From: an uncultured Ruminococcus sp.
GTDB lineage: Bacteria > Bacillota > Clostridia > Oscillospirales > Ruminococcaceae
DNA length: 64,000 nucleotides
Direction: 5' to 3'
Assembly: GCA_900539835.1 (NCBI GenBank)
Contig: UQDR01000001.1
Span: 1 to 64,000, forward strand
Below, one piece after another: positions 51,222 to 61,251 of the stretch (positions are counted from its first letter, which is position 1; every line of letters begins with the position of its first letter). Under the pieces are notes generated by a model that searched no databases, was not told the origin of the DNA, and was given only the letters and a program-made list of their open reading frames with translations. Made by a program: the position numbers and the translations under genes.

Positions 51222-54020
51222 TTAAATGATTGTATTTCTGCATCTCTCACACAGTGTAGGATGGTTTTCAAATTTTCCTACAGAATCAGAATAAGACCAG
51301 CAACGCTCACATTTATTTCCGCTTGCTTTGTTTACAGTAAAGGAAACTCCCTCTAAATCACCTTTATATTCGCCATTTTCAGAGCCTTTAAATACTTCTG
51401 CTCTCGAAACAATTAAAAGTGCCGGCAATTCGTTTGCTAATGCTGAGACAGCATCAAACTTGTCATCATCAACATATACATGTAAATCTGTTTCTAATGA
51501 AGCGCCAATAACTTTCTCAGCTCTTTTAATTTCAAGAGCCTTCTTTGCATCTTCACGGATTTGAGCAATAAGCTTCCATTTAGTTTTAAATTCATCAGAA
51601 ACTATGATATTACTCTTTTTAGGCATATCATTGAGGAAAATGCTTTCAGCGTTATCATCCTTAGAATGAGGAATATATGACCAGATTTCATCTGCTGTAA
51701 ATGACATGATAGGTGCGATAAGTCTTGAGATAGCAGAAAGAATTCGATAAATCGTTGTTTGTGCTGCTCTTCTTGAATCAGAGTCAACAGCTTCACAATA
51801 TAATCTGTCTTTAATAATGTCAAGATAGAAATTTGACATATCAATTACACAGAAATTGTGAATTGCATGGAAAACAATATGATAATCAAAAGCTTCATAG
51901 GCAGCGTTCACTTTATCAATAAGTTCGTCAAGCTTAAGCAAAGCCCATTTATCCATTTCGAAAAGCTTATCGTCTGCTACACCGTCTCTGTCAATTTCAA
52001 ATCCGCCTTTATTAGAAAGATTTCCAAGGATAAATCTTGCGGTGTTTCTGATCTTTTTATATGCTTCGGAAAGCTGGGCAATAATCTCTTTAGAAATTCT
52101 TATATCTGAATGATAATCAGATGAAGCAACCCAAAGTCTTAAAATATCAGCGCCGTTTTTATCTGTAATTTCTTTTGGCTCAATACCGTTGCCCAAGGAT
52201 TTGTGCATTGTTTTGCCTTGCCCGTCAACAACCCAACCATGAGTACATACATTCTTATACGGAGCTTTTCCGTTGCATACAACAGATGTCAGCAATGATG
52301 ACTGGAACCAGCCTCTATACTGATCTGCACCTTCAAGATATAAATCAGCAGGTGATGAAAGATCCTCACGCTCATCAAGAACAGCAAGGTGAGTAACTCC
52401 GCTGTCAAACCAAACATCAAATATATCAGTTTCTTTGGTAAACTCGCTGCATCCGCATTCACATTTTACCGAATCAGGGATTATTTCATTTGCATCTTTT
52501 AAATACCAAGAATCGGCGCCTTCATATCTGAACATATCAGAAATTGCTTTTATAGTAGTATCATTTACAATCGGCTTTCCACAGTCTTTACAATAAACAA
52601 CAGGAATCGGCACACCCCATACACGCTGTCTTGAGATACACCAGTCAGAACGATCCATGACCATTCCTTTAATTCTGTCTTCGCCCCACTTAGGAATCCA
52701 ATTTACTTCTTCAATTGCTTTAACTGCCTGATCTTTAAAATTCTTAACAGAACAGAACCATTGCTCGGTAGCTCTGAAAAGAATAGGTGATTTACATCTC
52801 CAGCAATGAGGATATTGGTGAACAATTTTTTCTAAAGCAAACAGAGCGTTATTCTCGTCTAAATATTTAGCAATTTCTTTATTTGCCTGATCTGTGGTCA
52901 GGCCTTCAAACATTCCCGAGTCCTTAGTCAATACGCCCTTTCCGTCAACTCCTACGACAATTCCGATATCGTCATAATTTTTGCAGACTTCAAAGTCGTC
53001 CACACCATATCCGGGAGCTGTATGAACGCAGCCTGTACCGCTTTCGAGTGTAACATGATCTCCGAGGATAATAGGGGATGGTCTGTTCATGAAAGGATGC
53101 TCGGTTTTTATTCCTTCAAGATCGCTTCCTACAAATCTTGCGATAATCTCATAATTTTCAATGCCGGCAGCTTTCATTGTTGCCGGGACTAAATATTCAG
53201 CCATTACATAGTTTTCGCCATTGTCGGCTTTAACCACGCAATAGTCATATTTAGGTCCGAGACAAATTGCAAGGTTTCCGGGAAGAGTCCAAGTAGTTGT
53301 AGTCCAGATAACAAAATAAGTATTATCAAGATCAATTCCCTTTTCTGTGAAAAGGCCTTTATCATCTGAAACTTTAAATTTAACATAAATTGAATGGCAT
53401 GGATCATCAGAATACTCAATTTCAGCTTCTGCTAAAGCAGTCTGACATTCTGGACACCAATAAACAGGTTTCAGTCCTTTATAGACATATCCGTTTTTAG
53501 CCATTTCTCCGAAAACTTCCACCTGGCGTGCCTCAAACTCAGGTCTTAATGTCAAATATGGATTATCAAAGTCTCCTAAAACGCCTAATCTTTTAAACTG
53601 AGCTTTTTGATTTTCAACAAAAGAGAGAGCAAATTCTTTACAATGCTTTCTAAGCTCCACAGGAGGAATAGCACCGTTTTCAACACCAATTGATTTCATT
53701 GTTTTAAGCTCAATCGGAAGACCATGTGTATCCCAGCCCGGAATATATGGTGAGGAATAACCGCTCATATTCTTATACTTAACGATAATATCTTTAAGAA
53801 CTTTATTCAATGCAGTGCCCAAATGGATATCACCGTTAGCATACGGAGGTCCGTCATGAAGAATATAAGATGGTCTTCCCTCATTTTTCTCCATCATTTT
53901 ATAATATAATCTGTTGTCATCCCATTTTTTTAACACTTCCGGTTCTCTTTTAGGAAGGTTTCCTCTCATGGGAAAATCAGTTTCAGGAAGATTAAGTGTT
54001 TTATTATAATCCTGTGACAT
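51222..54020 (-). CDS. ileS: Isoleucyl-tRNA synthetase
   Basis: Class-I synthetase that charges tRNA-Ile and edits valine. The HIGH-type motif is ANGDIHLGTALNKVLKD and the KMSKS loop reads KTMHKSLGN (near 608), with the second Lys kept. The editing domain (CP1) is present, and the C-terminal zinc site is CERCWSY...CERC. 932 residues is the bacterial type-1 length. I choose ATG 54020 with AGGAG eight bases upstream. It follows divIVA by 18 bp, the standard Firmicute order, leaving no room for a T-box leader. Confidence 0.96.
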   Translation of the reverse strand: MSQDYNKTLNLPETDFPMRGNLPKREPEVLKKWDDNRLYYKMMEKNEGRPSYILHDGPPYANGDIHLGTALNKVLKDIIVKYKNMSGYSSPYIPGWDTHGLPIELKTMKSIGVENGAIPPVELRKHCKEFALSFVENQKAQFKRLGVLGDFDNPYLTLRPEFEARQVEVFGEMAKNGYVYKGLKPVYWCPECQTALAEAEIEYSDDPCHSIYVKFKVSDDKGLFTEKGIDLDNTYFVIWTTTTWTLPGNLAICLGPKYDYCVVKADNGENYVMAEYLVPATMKAAGIENYEIIARFVGSDLEGIKTEHPFMNRPSPIILGDHVTLESGTGCVHTAPGYGVDDFEVCKNYDDIGIVVGVDGKGVLTKDSGMFEGLTTDQANKEIAKYLDENNALFALEKIVHQYPHCWRCKSPILFRATEQWFCSVKNFKDQAVKAIEEVNWIPKWGEDRIKGMVMDRSDWCISRQRVWGVPIPVVYCKDCGKPIVNDTTIKAISDMFRYEGADSWYLKDANEIIPDSVKCECGCSEFTKETDIFDVWFDSGVTHLAVLDEREDLSSPADLYLEGADQYRGWFQSSLLTSVVCNGKAPYKNVCTHGWVVDGQGKTMHKSLGNGIEPKEITDKNGADILRLWVASSDYHSDIRISKEIIAQLSEAYKKIRNTARFILGNLSNKGGFEIDRDGVADDKLFEMDKWALLKLDELIDKVNAAYEAFDYHIVFHAIHNFCVIDMSNFYLDIIKDRLYCEAVDSDSRRAAQTTIYRILSAISRLIAPIMSFTADEIWSYIPHSKDDNAESIFLNDMPKKSNIIVSDEFKTKWKLIAQIREDAKKALEIKRAEKVIGASLETDLHVYVDDDKFDAVSALANELPALLIVSRAEVFKGSENGEYKGDLEGVSFTVNKASGNKCERCWSYSDSVGKFENHPTLCERCRNTII

Positions 54021-54038
54021 TTGGCAATCTCCTAACAA

Positions 54039-54812
54039 TTAATTATTTTTACCGAATTTTAAATCATTATAAGTATTTTTAGGAATAACAGGATCGAACG
54101 AGCCGGTATGTAATAATTCTTCAATTCTTTCCTGTGTTTCGTTAATTTCCTGTGCAGCTTCATTTTCAGCTGCTCTTGAAGCTCTCTCTGATTCAATTCT
54201 TTCAGCTTCTTCAGCTGCATCAATAGCCTTCTGAACCTGATCCTCATATTCCTTCAAATCATCCTCTGACATTTGCGGAATATCCATAATCAAATGAAGC
54301 TGTTTGTTATAAAGATCTGTAAGGTTGGCTTTAAAATATGTGACTTCAGCCTGAAGCTTATTGAAAGCTTCCTTTTGATCCTCATAGGCTTTACGAATTG
54401 CAACTATTTTTTTCTGAGTATCAGCAGTATTTTCTCTTATAAGCTCAGCGCATTTATCCTTATGTTCACGGATAATTCGGTCGCATTCTTCAGCATTCTG
54501 TTCTGCAATTCTGACCTGTTCGGTTTTTGCAGATTCAATCATTTCAGAAGCTTGTGCCTTTGCTTCGCTGATAATTCTATTAGATTCCTTCTGAGCAGAA
54601 ATCATTGCAACTTTTATAGCTTCTTCATCTTCACGGTATTCATTGATCTTTTCTACCAATTTCATTATTTTAGCTTCGCTGTCTTCATTAAACTGATTTA
54701 CTTCAGCCACATAGTCAGCAATTTCATTTAAAAAGCTGTTTACAGCGTCAGGATCATATCCGTTTTTCACTGTTTCAAAGGTTCTGCCTTTAATATTGCT
54801 GGGTCTTAACAT
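54039..54812 (-). CDS. divIVA: DivIVA-family cell division and polarity protein
   Basis: Coiled-coil scaffold that binds negatively curved membrane at septa and poles. The N-terminal membrane-targeting domain has FETVKNGYDPDAVNSFLNEI, and a coiled coil runs from about 30 to 215. 257 residues, longer than B. subtilis DivIVA (about 164) because of an extended acidic, Glu/Ala-rich tail. AGGAGG lies seven bases before ATG. Upstream are ylmH and sepF, also division-related. Confidence 0.93.
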   Translation of the reverse strand: MLRPSNIKGRTFETVKNGYDPDAVNSFLNEIADYVAEVNQFNEDSEAKIMKLVEKINEYREDEEAIKVAMISAQKESNRIISEAKAQASEMIESAKTEQVRIAEQNAEECDRIIREHKDKCAELIRENTADTQKKIVAIRKAYEDQKEAFNKLQAEVTYFKANLTDLYNKQLHLIMDIPQMSEDDLKEYEDQVQKAIDAAEEAERIESERASRAAENEAAQEINETQERIEELLHTGSFDPVIPKNTYNDLKFGKNN

Positions 54813-54823
54813 ATTTTAGCCTC

Positions 54824-55606
54824 CTATACATACTTATTCAAAGTAATATGAAATCTATTCTTCTTTGAAACTCCATTTATTGACTTAAAAATATACTTAC
54901 CAAATCCTTTTATTGAAAATATATCTCCGTCCTTTAAAACTGTATCTGCATCATAAGTCATTAGGTGATTTAAAACAATTCCTTTTGACATTATTATAGA
55001 TTTTGCTTTTTCACGGGAAATTCTCAATGAAAGACTTAAAACACAGTCAAGTCTTAATGAAGAAACCGTTCCTGAAATTTCTTCAAATTCTACGGAAACT
55101 CTTAACGGATCAATATTATTTTGCTGAACAGTAACTCCTACACGTCCGATTTTAGAAATATCCCGTAACACCAGATCGCAGACTTTATCATACACATAAA
55201 TTTGTGCACGGCCATTGCTGACAACAATATCCCCAATAGTATTTCTTGCTATATTCAATGACATAAGCGAGCCGAGAAAATCTCTATGAGAAAGTTTATA
55301 ATCCTTATTATACTTAAACAACAAACAGTTTATAGGAAAATCATTATTCTCAGCGGTGCTGTAATCAGGATAAACACAAAGAATATTTCTATCAGCTCCT
55401 TCATGGCCGCCATAGAACCTATAGTTACTGAATGTCATTGATTTAAGCATTTGTTCACATAGCGCTGACTGCCGTTCATCCAAGAAAAAGGAATATTTAC
55501 TGATATACTTATTCTCAGCGGCAGCTGCCCAATCGGCTACTTGATTCAACAAAATCTTATCTTCATCAGTGATATTTTTAAGAAAAGATAAATTAAGTTT
55601 TTTCAT
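54824..55606 (-). CDS. ylmH: YlmH-like S4-domain RNA-binding protein
   Basis: S4-domain protein encoded between sepF and divIVA in most Firmicutes; B. subtilis YlmH/RqcP acts with RqcH in ribosome quality control. The S4 domain lies at about 180-245 (LRLDCVLSLSLRISREKAKSII). 260 residues. Its ATG overlaps the sepF stop (TAATG), and the only GGAG is about 20 bases upstream, so translation is probably coupled to sepF. Confidence 0.9.
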   Translation of the reverse strand: MKKLNLSFLKNITDEDKILLNQVADWAAAAENKYISKYSFFLDERQSALCEQMLKSMTFSNYRFYGGHEGADRNILCVYPDYSTAENNDFPINCLLFKYNKDYKLSHRDFLGSLMSLNIARNTIGDIVVSNGRAQIYVYDKVCDLVLRDISKIGRVGVTVQQNNIDPLRVSVEFEEISGTVSSLRLDCVLSLSLRISREKAKSIIMSKGIVLNHLMTYDADTVLKDGDIFSIKGFGKYIFKSINGVSKKNRFHITLNKYV

Positions 55607-56031
55607 TAAAAGCTATAACCGTTATTCTCCAATTCACTCATCAGGTCAATTCCGGAAAAGCTCACATTACGAGGCATTATAGCAAATGTTTTCTGAGCCA
55701 TCATTTTTATTTCAGCTCCGTTTGCATAAGCAACACCTGATATGAAATCAAGGATGCGTTTCGCATCATCGCTTTTTACAGTTTCAAGGTTTAAAAGAAC
55801 AGTTTTCTGCTCATTTATTTCTCCGCCGATTGACTTAACTTCGCTGAAATCATTAGGTCTTGCAAGAACGATCTGCAAAGTTGATGAAGAAGCAATTCTT
55901 GTCTCTCTTCTGCTGTCACTATATGTGTCTTCATAATCATTTTTGTTGTCATAAATTGATTGATATTCGCTTTCCTGCTCTAACTCATCTGTTCCAACAA
56001 ATAAACTTTTAATACCCTGAAGTACGCTCAT
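55606..56031 (-). CDS. sepF: Cell division protein SepF
   Basis: FtsZ-binding protein that shapes the septum. 141 residues: N-terminal membrane-binding amphipathic helix (MSVLQGIKSLF), an acidic linker and the SepF fold from about 48 (IVLARPNDFSEVKSIGGEI, AKRILDFISGVAYANGAEI). GGAGG precedes ATG. It is coupled to ylmH by a 1-bp overlap. Confidence 0.94.
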   Translation of the reverse strand: MSVLQGIKSLFVGTDELEQESEYQSIYDNKNDYEDTYSDSRRETRIASSSTLQIVLARPNDFSEVKSIGGEINEQKTVLLNLETVKSDDAKRILDFISGVAYANGAEIKMMAQKTFAIMPRNVSFSGIDLMSELENNGYSF

Positions 56032-56034
56032 TTT

Positions 56035-56754
56035 TTAAACCTCCAAATATTTTCTTGCTCCGAAGAGCTTAGTTCCGATTCTTACAAGATTTGAACCATG
56101 CTTAATTGCAAGTTCATAATCACCTGACATTCCCATTGACAATGTTTGCATAGAAACATTTTTATATGGCGTTTCTTTTAATTTGAAGAAAAGCTCATTC
56201 ATTTCTTCAAAAATACATTCATCCGAACCTATAGGCGGAATCGCCATAAGCCCACAGACTGATAAATTCTGAAGCTCAGATATCTGATTTATCAAATCAA
56301 AAAGACTGTTTTTTGAAATACCGCTTTTTGATATCTCATCGCCAATATTAACCTCAATTAAGACATCCATATTCTTGTTGTTTTTTTCAGCAAGGCGATT
56401 AATTTCCTGAGCTAATTTAAAACTGTCAACCGACTGTATCATTTTAACGTCATTAATTATATATTTGACTTTATTTGTCTGCAAGTGACCAATGAAATGA
56501 ACATCAGCCTTTTTGTCATAATAATCTTTTTTGGCCATATACTCCTGAACTCTGTTTTCACCAAGTAAAGATATGCCATGAGAAATTGCAAAGTTAATTT
56601 TTTCGGGTTCGACAGTTTTAGTTACTGCCATAAGATGAATTTTTTCATCATTTTTTCGATATTTAGCTTTTGCATTCTCTATATTATAACATATCTCTTT
56701 ATAATTTTCAAGAATATATTCAAATTCCGGATAATTATTTACTGTTTGACACAT
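56035..56754 (-). CDS. YggS/YlmE-family PLP homeostasis protein
   Basis: PLP-binding fold-III protein that affects vitamin B6 and amino-acid homeostasis without known enzymatic activity. The PLP Lys lies in LMAVTKTVEP (near 47); other landmarks are LGENRVQEYMAK, HFIGHLQTNKVKYI and SMGMSGDYELAIKHG. 239 residues. The ATG overlaps the end of the HlyD-like gene by 20 bp; the good Shine-Dalgarno GGAGGTGA is 15 bases away, unusually far, so coupling or a non-ATG start is possible. Confidence 0.92.
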   Translation of the reverse strand: MCQTVNNYPEFEYILENYKEICYNIENAKAKYRKNDEKIHLMAVTKTVEPEKINFAISHGISLLGENRVQEYMAKKDYYDKKADVHFIGHLQTNKVKYIINDVKMIQSVDSFKLAQEINRLAEKNNKNMDVLIEVNIGDEISKSGISKNSLFDLINQISELQNLSVCGLMAIPPIGSDECIFEEMNELFFKLKETPYKNVSMQTLSMGMSGDYELAIKHGSNLVRIGTKLFGARKYLEV

Positions 56755-57943
56755 CTTTATCCAAAATCACCTCCAGAAGAATCTGATCGTAAAGCAATAA
56801 ATACTCATCATCAGATGTATTTTTTGAAATTACGTAATCTTCATCTTCATTTTCATATATTACATCAATTTTTTTGAAAATAACATCTTTGCCCAACATT
56901 ACATAAACGCCTTTTTGATCACCTTGAAAACGAATTGCTTTTCTCGGTACCTTTATACCATGATATTCGTCAAACACTATTTTCATTGATTGTACTCTTG
57001 ATTGTACCATAGCGTTGTCTAATATATCACAGCTGAAAACTACTATTATTTTATTTTCATCTTCAGCCGGTTTGACCGATTCTACCGTCAAATCGTAAAC
57101 CTGTTGTGAAGAATTTGTAGTCATTTTAAGCGTTTCACCCTCGGTAACACGCTTATCATTGTTTAGCACGCCTACGATTTTACAGCTGTAGTCATTAAAC
57201 ATTTTTCCTAATACATTATCGACCGGTTCAATTTTACTGTTTACAATTTTATTAATTTCAGATTCAGAAAGTTTAGATGCATTTTCAGAGGTCAATTTCT
57301 CTTCATAACCATCTGCATAAGAAACAAAATAGCCGGTTGAATTTGCTTCGATAGAATCTATAGGTTTTACAGAGTTTTTTAACTTTTCCGATTCTTCCGT
57401 CAAACTTTTTATTCTGTCATTATAGTTTGCTGAGCTTCCCGTCACCAAATTATAGATGTTTATAACAACCGATAAATCATCTTTAATGCTATTAAGGGAT
57501 GAGTAATCATGTTTTTGAGCACAAGTTAAAATCTGTTTATATTCATTCTCAATTTTAGTTTTAAGTGTTTCCGGCTGAATATAATCGGTTGTACCCGGAT
57601 TTTGTGCTCTCATCAAGTCTGAAATCAAAGAATTTGTCTTTTCAATTTTTCTTTGGGTAATTATATCATCCAGTGAAGAATATACATTTGCAATTGTGCT
57701 GTTAACAGAGACCTTATTACCGTCTTTATACTGATAATCAAGAATTCCCTTTCCGTCATATTTTAAAACCTTTTCATCACGGATTATAATACCTTGAAAA
57801 GTGATATCCTCATTTATATTACAAAGCTCAGCTTCCTCTGTGTCATGTTTATCATTTATTTTATAATAAATTTGACTGCCTATTGTTGCAAAAAGCAAAA
57901 CAGACAAAACTCCCACAAGTATTTTAGTAGTAAGGGATTTCAT
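56735..57943 (-). CDS. HlyD-like membrane-anchored protein
   Basis: A 402-residue protein with one N-terminal transmembrane segment (ILVGVLSVLLFATIGSQIYY), a short hairpin of helices (about 95-185) and beta-rich parts, including PRKAIRFQGDQKGVYVMLG. This pattern fits an HlyD-like periplasmic-adaptor relative. No transporter partner is encoded nearby; genes of this kind recur beside yggS-sepF in Clostridia, suggesting a cell-envelope or division role, which is inference. AAGGTGA lies upstream of ATG, and the 3' end overlaps yggS. Confidence 0.72.
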   Translation of the reverse strand: MKSLTTKILVGVLSVLLFATIGSQIYYKINDKHDTEEAELCNINEDITFQGIIIRDEKVLKYDGKGILDYQYKDGNKVSVNSTIANVYSSLDDIITQRKIEKTNSLISDLMRAQNPGTTDYIQPETLKTKIENEYKQILTCAQKHDYSSLNSIKDDLSVVINIYNLVTGSSANYNDRIKSLTEESEKLKNSVKPIDSIEANSTGYFVSYADGYEEKLTSENASKLSESEINKIVNSKIEPVDNVLGKMFNDYSCKIVGVLNNDKRVTEGETLKMTTNSSQQVYDLTVESVKPAEDENKIIVVFSCDILDNAMVQSRVQSMKIVFDEYHGIKVPRKAIRFQGDQKGVYVMLGKDVIFKKIDVIYENEDEDYVISKNTSDDEYLLLYDQILLEVILDKDVSNSK

Positions 57944-57954
57944 TTACGGTCACC

Positions 57955-58200
57955 TTAGTTATTGGTATTCTCGTTTGAAGCGTCTAAAATATTTATTGAT
58001 CTTGAAGGAACAATTGTTGAAATAGCATGTTTATATACAACATTTTGTTTTCCTTCACAGTCAAGAATAACTATGTAGCTGTCAAAGCCCTTAACATATC
58101 CTTTAAACTGATAACCGTTCATTAAAAAAATAGTTACTGATATTTTATCTTTTCTTGCCTGGTTTAAAAATACGTCCTGTAAATTAATATTTTTATTCAT
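57955..58200 (-). CDS. hfq: RNA chaperone Hfq
   Basis: Sm-like hexameric RNA chaperone. 81 residues with NLQDVFLNQARKDK, the Sm1 strand VTIFLMNGYQFKGYVKGFDS and the Sm2 YKHAIST motif. I choose ATG 58200, preceded by AAGGAGTG; the frame open to 58242 has no better start. It lies between miaA and the HlyD-like gene, and the miaA-hfq pair is conserved. Confidence 0.95.
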   Translation of the reverse strand: MNKNINLQDVFLNQARKDKISVTIFLMNGYQFKGYVKGFDSYIVILDCEGKQNVVYKHAISTIVPSRSINILDASNENTNN

Positions 58201-58247
58201 TTCAAATACACTCCTTAATTTTTTACACAACACTAACTCCAACTTAT

Positions 58248-58276
58248 ATTATATCATAAAATATTTGATTTGGCTA
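58248..58276 (-). promoter_or_regulatory. Possible internal promoter of hfq
   Basis: On the minus strand TAGCCA, 17-nt spacer, perfect TATAAT, overlapping the 3' end of miaA and leading to an hfq leader of about 40 nt. The -35 matches 4 of 6 bases. Confidence 0.45.
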
Positions 58277-59204
58277 TAACATTTTCAACTTTTTCAATAA
58301 AATTTTTATATTTGTCAAATTTATCGACTTCTATCCATTGAATTCCGTCAATTCGTCTAAACCAAGTAAGTTGTCTTTTAGCATAATGCCTTGTTTCCTG
58401 CTTGATTTTATCGACGCACAAATCAAGATTGCATTTATTTTCAAAATAAGGAATAAGCTCTTTATAGCCGATTGCTTGTTTTGAAGTAGCTGTTTTAAAG
58501 TTATCATACATATTTTTTGCTTCATTCACGAGTCCGTTTTCAATCATTAAATCTACTCTTTTGTTAATCCTGTCATAAAGCAAATCTCTTTTTGAGAATG
58601 TAAGTCCGATTATACAATAATCATAGGGTGTTTCTTCTTTTCTGCTATTTATTTTATGTTCGGAAAGCTTTGTTCCTGTTAATTCAAAAACCTCAATTCC
58701 TCTTATTACTCTTGGGAGATTATTTTCATGAACGTTTGATGCTGTTTCGGGATCTATTTCATTTAACCTTTCCCAAAGATAATGATTGCCATATTTTTCA
58801 GCTTGTTCCTGAAGCTTTCGTCGAATTGAATCATCATTCCCGGTTTCATCAAATTTAACATTATCAATTAATGAACTGATATAAAGACCTGTTCCTCCGC
58901 ATAGTATCGGAGTTTTTTTTCTGAAATAAACATCATTAACAGCTTCCTTAGCCATTTTGACATATTCAGCTACGCTAAAGGAATAATCAGGGTCAAATAT
59001 ATCAATTAAATGATGAGGTATTCCCTGCATTTCTTCAATAGTCGGCTTGGCACTGGCAATATTCATTTCTTTATAAATCTGCATAGAATCAGCAGAAATA
59101 ACTTCACCGTCATATTTTTTTGCAAGCTCAACTGCTAATTTGGTTTTACCTGATGCAGTAGGACCTGCTATCACAATAAGAGGTATTTTATTTTGATTTG
59201 ACAT
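58254..59204 (-). CDS. miaA: tRNA dimethylallyltransferase
   Basis: Adds dimethylallyl to A37 of tRNAs reading UNN codons. P-loop GPTASGKT (14-21), ISADSMQIY with the catalytic Asp, FDPDYSFSVAEY and ETRHYAKRQLTWFRR near the C-terminus. 316 residues. TTGGAG precedes ATG. It follows mutL by 14 bp. Confidence 0.96.
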   Translation of the reverse strand: MSNQNKIPLIVIAGPTASGKTKLAVELAKKYDGEVISADSMQIYKEMNIASAKPTIEEMQGIPHHLIDIFDPDYSFSVAEYVKMAKEAVNDVYFRKKTPILCGGTGLYISSLIDNVKFDETGNDDSIRRKLQEQAEKYGNHYLWERLNEIDPETASNVHENNLPRVIRGIEVFELTGTKLSEHKINSRKEETPYDYCIIGLTFSKRDLLYDRINKRVDLMIENGLVNEAKNMYDNFKTATSKQAIGYKELIPYFENKCNLDLCVDKIKQETRHYAKRQLTWFRRIDGIQWIEVDKFDKYKNFIEKVENVIAKSNIL

Positions 59205-59217
59205 TTTTGCTCCAATT

Positions 59218-61224
59218 TTAAACTATTCTTTTAAACTGCTTTTCAATATCCTTTTTTGAAAGCTTTATCATAACCGGTCTTCCATGAGGGCAATATCTTA
59301 TGTTATCATTTTCATAGACTGCATTAACCAATGCCTGAAGTTCAATTAAACCTGAGTTATCATTAGCTTTAATGGCAGCTTTACATGCAATTGAATGAAA
59401 AAGCTCATCAAATATTTCAAGCTGCGGATTATGTCTGCATTCAATAAAATTATCAGCAAGCTCAGTTACTATTTCAGCAGGATTTTCATCTCCGAGAACC
59501 ATTGGAACGCCCAAAACCGCAACAGTAGGGGCAACATCAGGTTCAACTGAAAAACCAAGCTGTTTTATTTTTTCCAAATTACTGCTGAGGGCGTCATATT
59601 CTTCATAAGAAAGCAGCACCATAATCGGTTCGAGATACATTTGAGTATCTAACTGTTCAGCATCGTTTTTTATTTGTTCAAAGATATATCTTTCATGTGC
59701 GGCATGCTTATCAAACAAAAGCATATCTTCTCCGGACTGTGCAACAATATAGGTTTTAAACAATTCACCTACAACCACCGGATTTTCCTTAGTATTAACT
59801 GAATTCTCCGTAATTACTGTTTTTTTCTTTTCAAAAGCATTTTGGTTTATATACTTATATTCTGATATATCCTCTTGCTGATCAATGTCAGCAAATACTT
59901 CAGGATTCTGAGCTTTTACATCCATCTGGGGTTCATTGAATTCTTCTTTTCTTTCGCTGTTATAAACTGTATTATTTGATTCCTTAAAAAGAATTTCTTG
60001 AAACTTATTTATTGTTTTTTCTTTTATTTCATTATTATCTGATTTAATAAGATTATTATATGATTTAACAGAATCTATTTGTTTATTTTTTTCAGCATTT
60101 GAATTAAGAGGCTGTTTTATTGCATCTAAAGATTCAAATTTAAGCTGTTCGGTTTGATCCGGATAGTCAGGAAATTCATATAATTCTTTATCAGTAAAAT
60201 TCCTCTGTTTATCAAACTTAATATCGTTTGGCTTGTCAAAGTGCAAAAGTGCATTTTTCACAGCAAAAAATACAGATTCATAAATAAGCTTGTTATCTGA
60301 AAATCTAACTTCTATTTTTGTTGGATGGACATTTACATCTACTATATTGGGCGAAATTTTCATATTCAATACACATGCCGGAAACTTTCCTGTCATGATA
60401 TTATTTTTATATGACTCTTCAAGCGCTGCTGCACATGTGGGTGATTTAATATATCTGCCGTTTACAAAAAAGTTTTGAAACTTCCGATTGTTTTTAGCAA
60501 ACAGCGGTTTTATGACATATCCGTTTATAATAATGTCATTATAATTATAGTCAACAGGTATCAGCGAATTTGCAAATTCACGTCCGAAAACGGAGTATAT
60601 TCCTGAAAAAAGCTTTCCGTCACCGGCTGTTAGCAGTTCAGTTTTATTATCTTTAATAAATTTAAAAGATATATTAGGATGAGAAAGTGCTAATTTGCTT
60701 ACATACATAGCCACATAATTGGCTTCTGTGGTGTCTTTTTTCAAAAACTTAAGTCTTGCAGGCACATTATAGAAAATATCTCTGACAATGAAGGTTGTGC
60801 CGTCCGGGCAGCCGGATTTTTCAAACAGCTTTTCTTCAGATCCTTCTATTATATAGTGAGTACCGTAATTTTCACTCTGCATTTTAGTTAAAACTTCTAC
60901 TTTCGCTACAGCGCTTATTGAAGCAAGAGCTTCACCTCTAAAGCCAAGGGTTAAGATCTTATCAAGGTCATCTTTTTGAGATATCTTACTTGTGGCATGA
61001 CGAAGAAAGGCTTTGGAAACATCATTTTCTGATATACCGCTGCCGTTATCAGTTACTCTTATATAGGTTCTTCCGCCGTTTTTTATTTCAACGGTTATAA
61101 CATTTGCACCGGCATCAATAGAGTTTTCCAAAAGCTCTTTAATAACTGATGCGGGTCTGTCGATAACTTCTCCGGCGGCAATAAGTTCTGATACTTCTTT
61201 ACTTAATAGGTTTATTTGTGCCAT
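59218..61224 (-). CDS. mutL: DNA mismatch repair protein MutL
   Basis: GHKL ATPase and nicking endonuclease of methyl-independent mismatch repair. ATPase motifs: ELLENSIDAGA (near 31), DNGSGI and TLGFRGEALASI. A poorly conserved linker (about 335-480) precedes the C-terminal endonuclease: LLFDKHAAHERYIFE (near 506; the usual Gln of DQHA is Lys, while Asp, His and Glu are kept) and CPHGRP (near 645). 668 residues. It follows mutS by 27 bp. Confidence 0.96.
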   Translation of the reverse strand: MAQINLLSKEVSELIAAGEVIDRPASVIKELLENSIDAGANVITVEIKNGGRTYIRVTDNGSGISENDVSKAFLRHATSKISQKDDLDKILTLGFRGEALASISAVAKVEVLTKMQSENYGTHYIIEGSEEKLFEKSGCPDGTTFIVRDIFYNVPARLKFLKKDTTEANYVAMYVSKLALSHPNISFKFIKDNKTELLTAGDGKLFSGIYSVFGREFANSLIPVDYNYNDIIINGYVIKPLFAKNNRKFQNFFVNGRYIKSPTCAAALEESYKNNIMTGKFPACVLNMKISPNIVDVNVHPTKIEVRFSDNKLIYESVFFAVKNALLHFDKPNDIKFDKQRNFTDKELYEFPDYPDQTEQLKFESLDAIKQPLNSNAEKNKQIDSVKSYNNLIKSDNNEIKEKTINKFQEILFKESNNTVYNSERKEEFNEPQMDVKAQNPEVFADIDQQEDISEYKYINQNAFEKKKTVITENSVNTKENPVVVGELFKTYIVAQSGEDMLLFDKHAAHERYIFEQIKNDAEQLDTQMYLEPIMVLLSYEEYDALSSNLEKIKQLGFSVEPDVAPTVAVLGVPMVLGDENPAEIVTELADNFIECRHNPQLEIFDELFHSIACKAAIKANDNSGLIELQALVNAVYENDNIRYCPHGRPVMIKLSKKDIEKQFKRIV

Positions 61225-61251
61225 TTTTCATCCTCGACTATAAATCTACGT

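Noticed and set aside
55607..55640. Shine-Dalgarno-hairpin-start element ahead of ylmH
   Set aside because: GGAG lies about 20 bases before the ATG with a possible 4-bp hairpin, but this stem is too weak and the TAATG overlap with sepF explains initiation.
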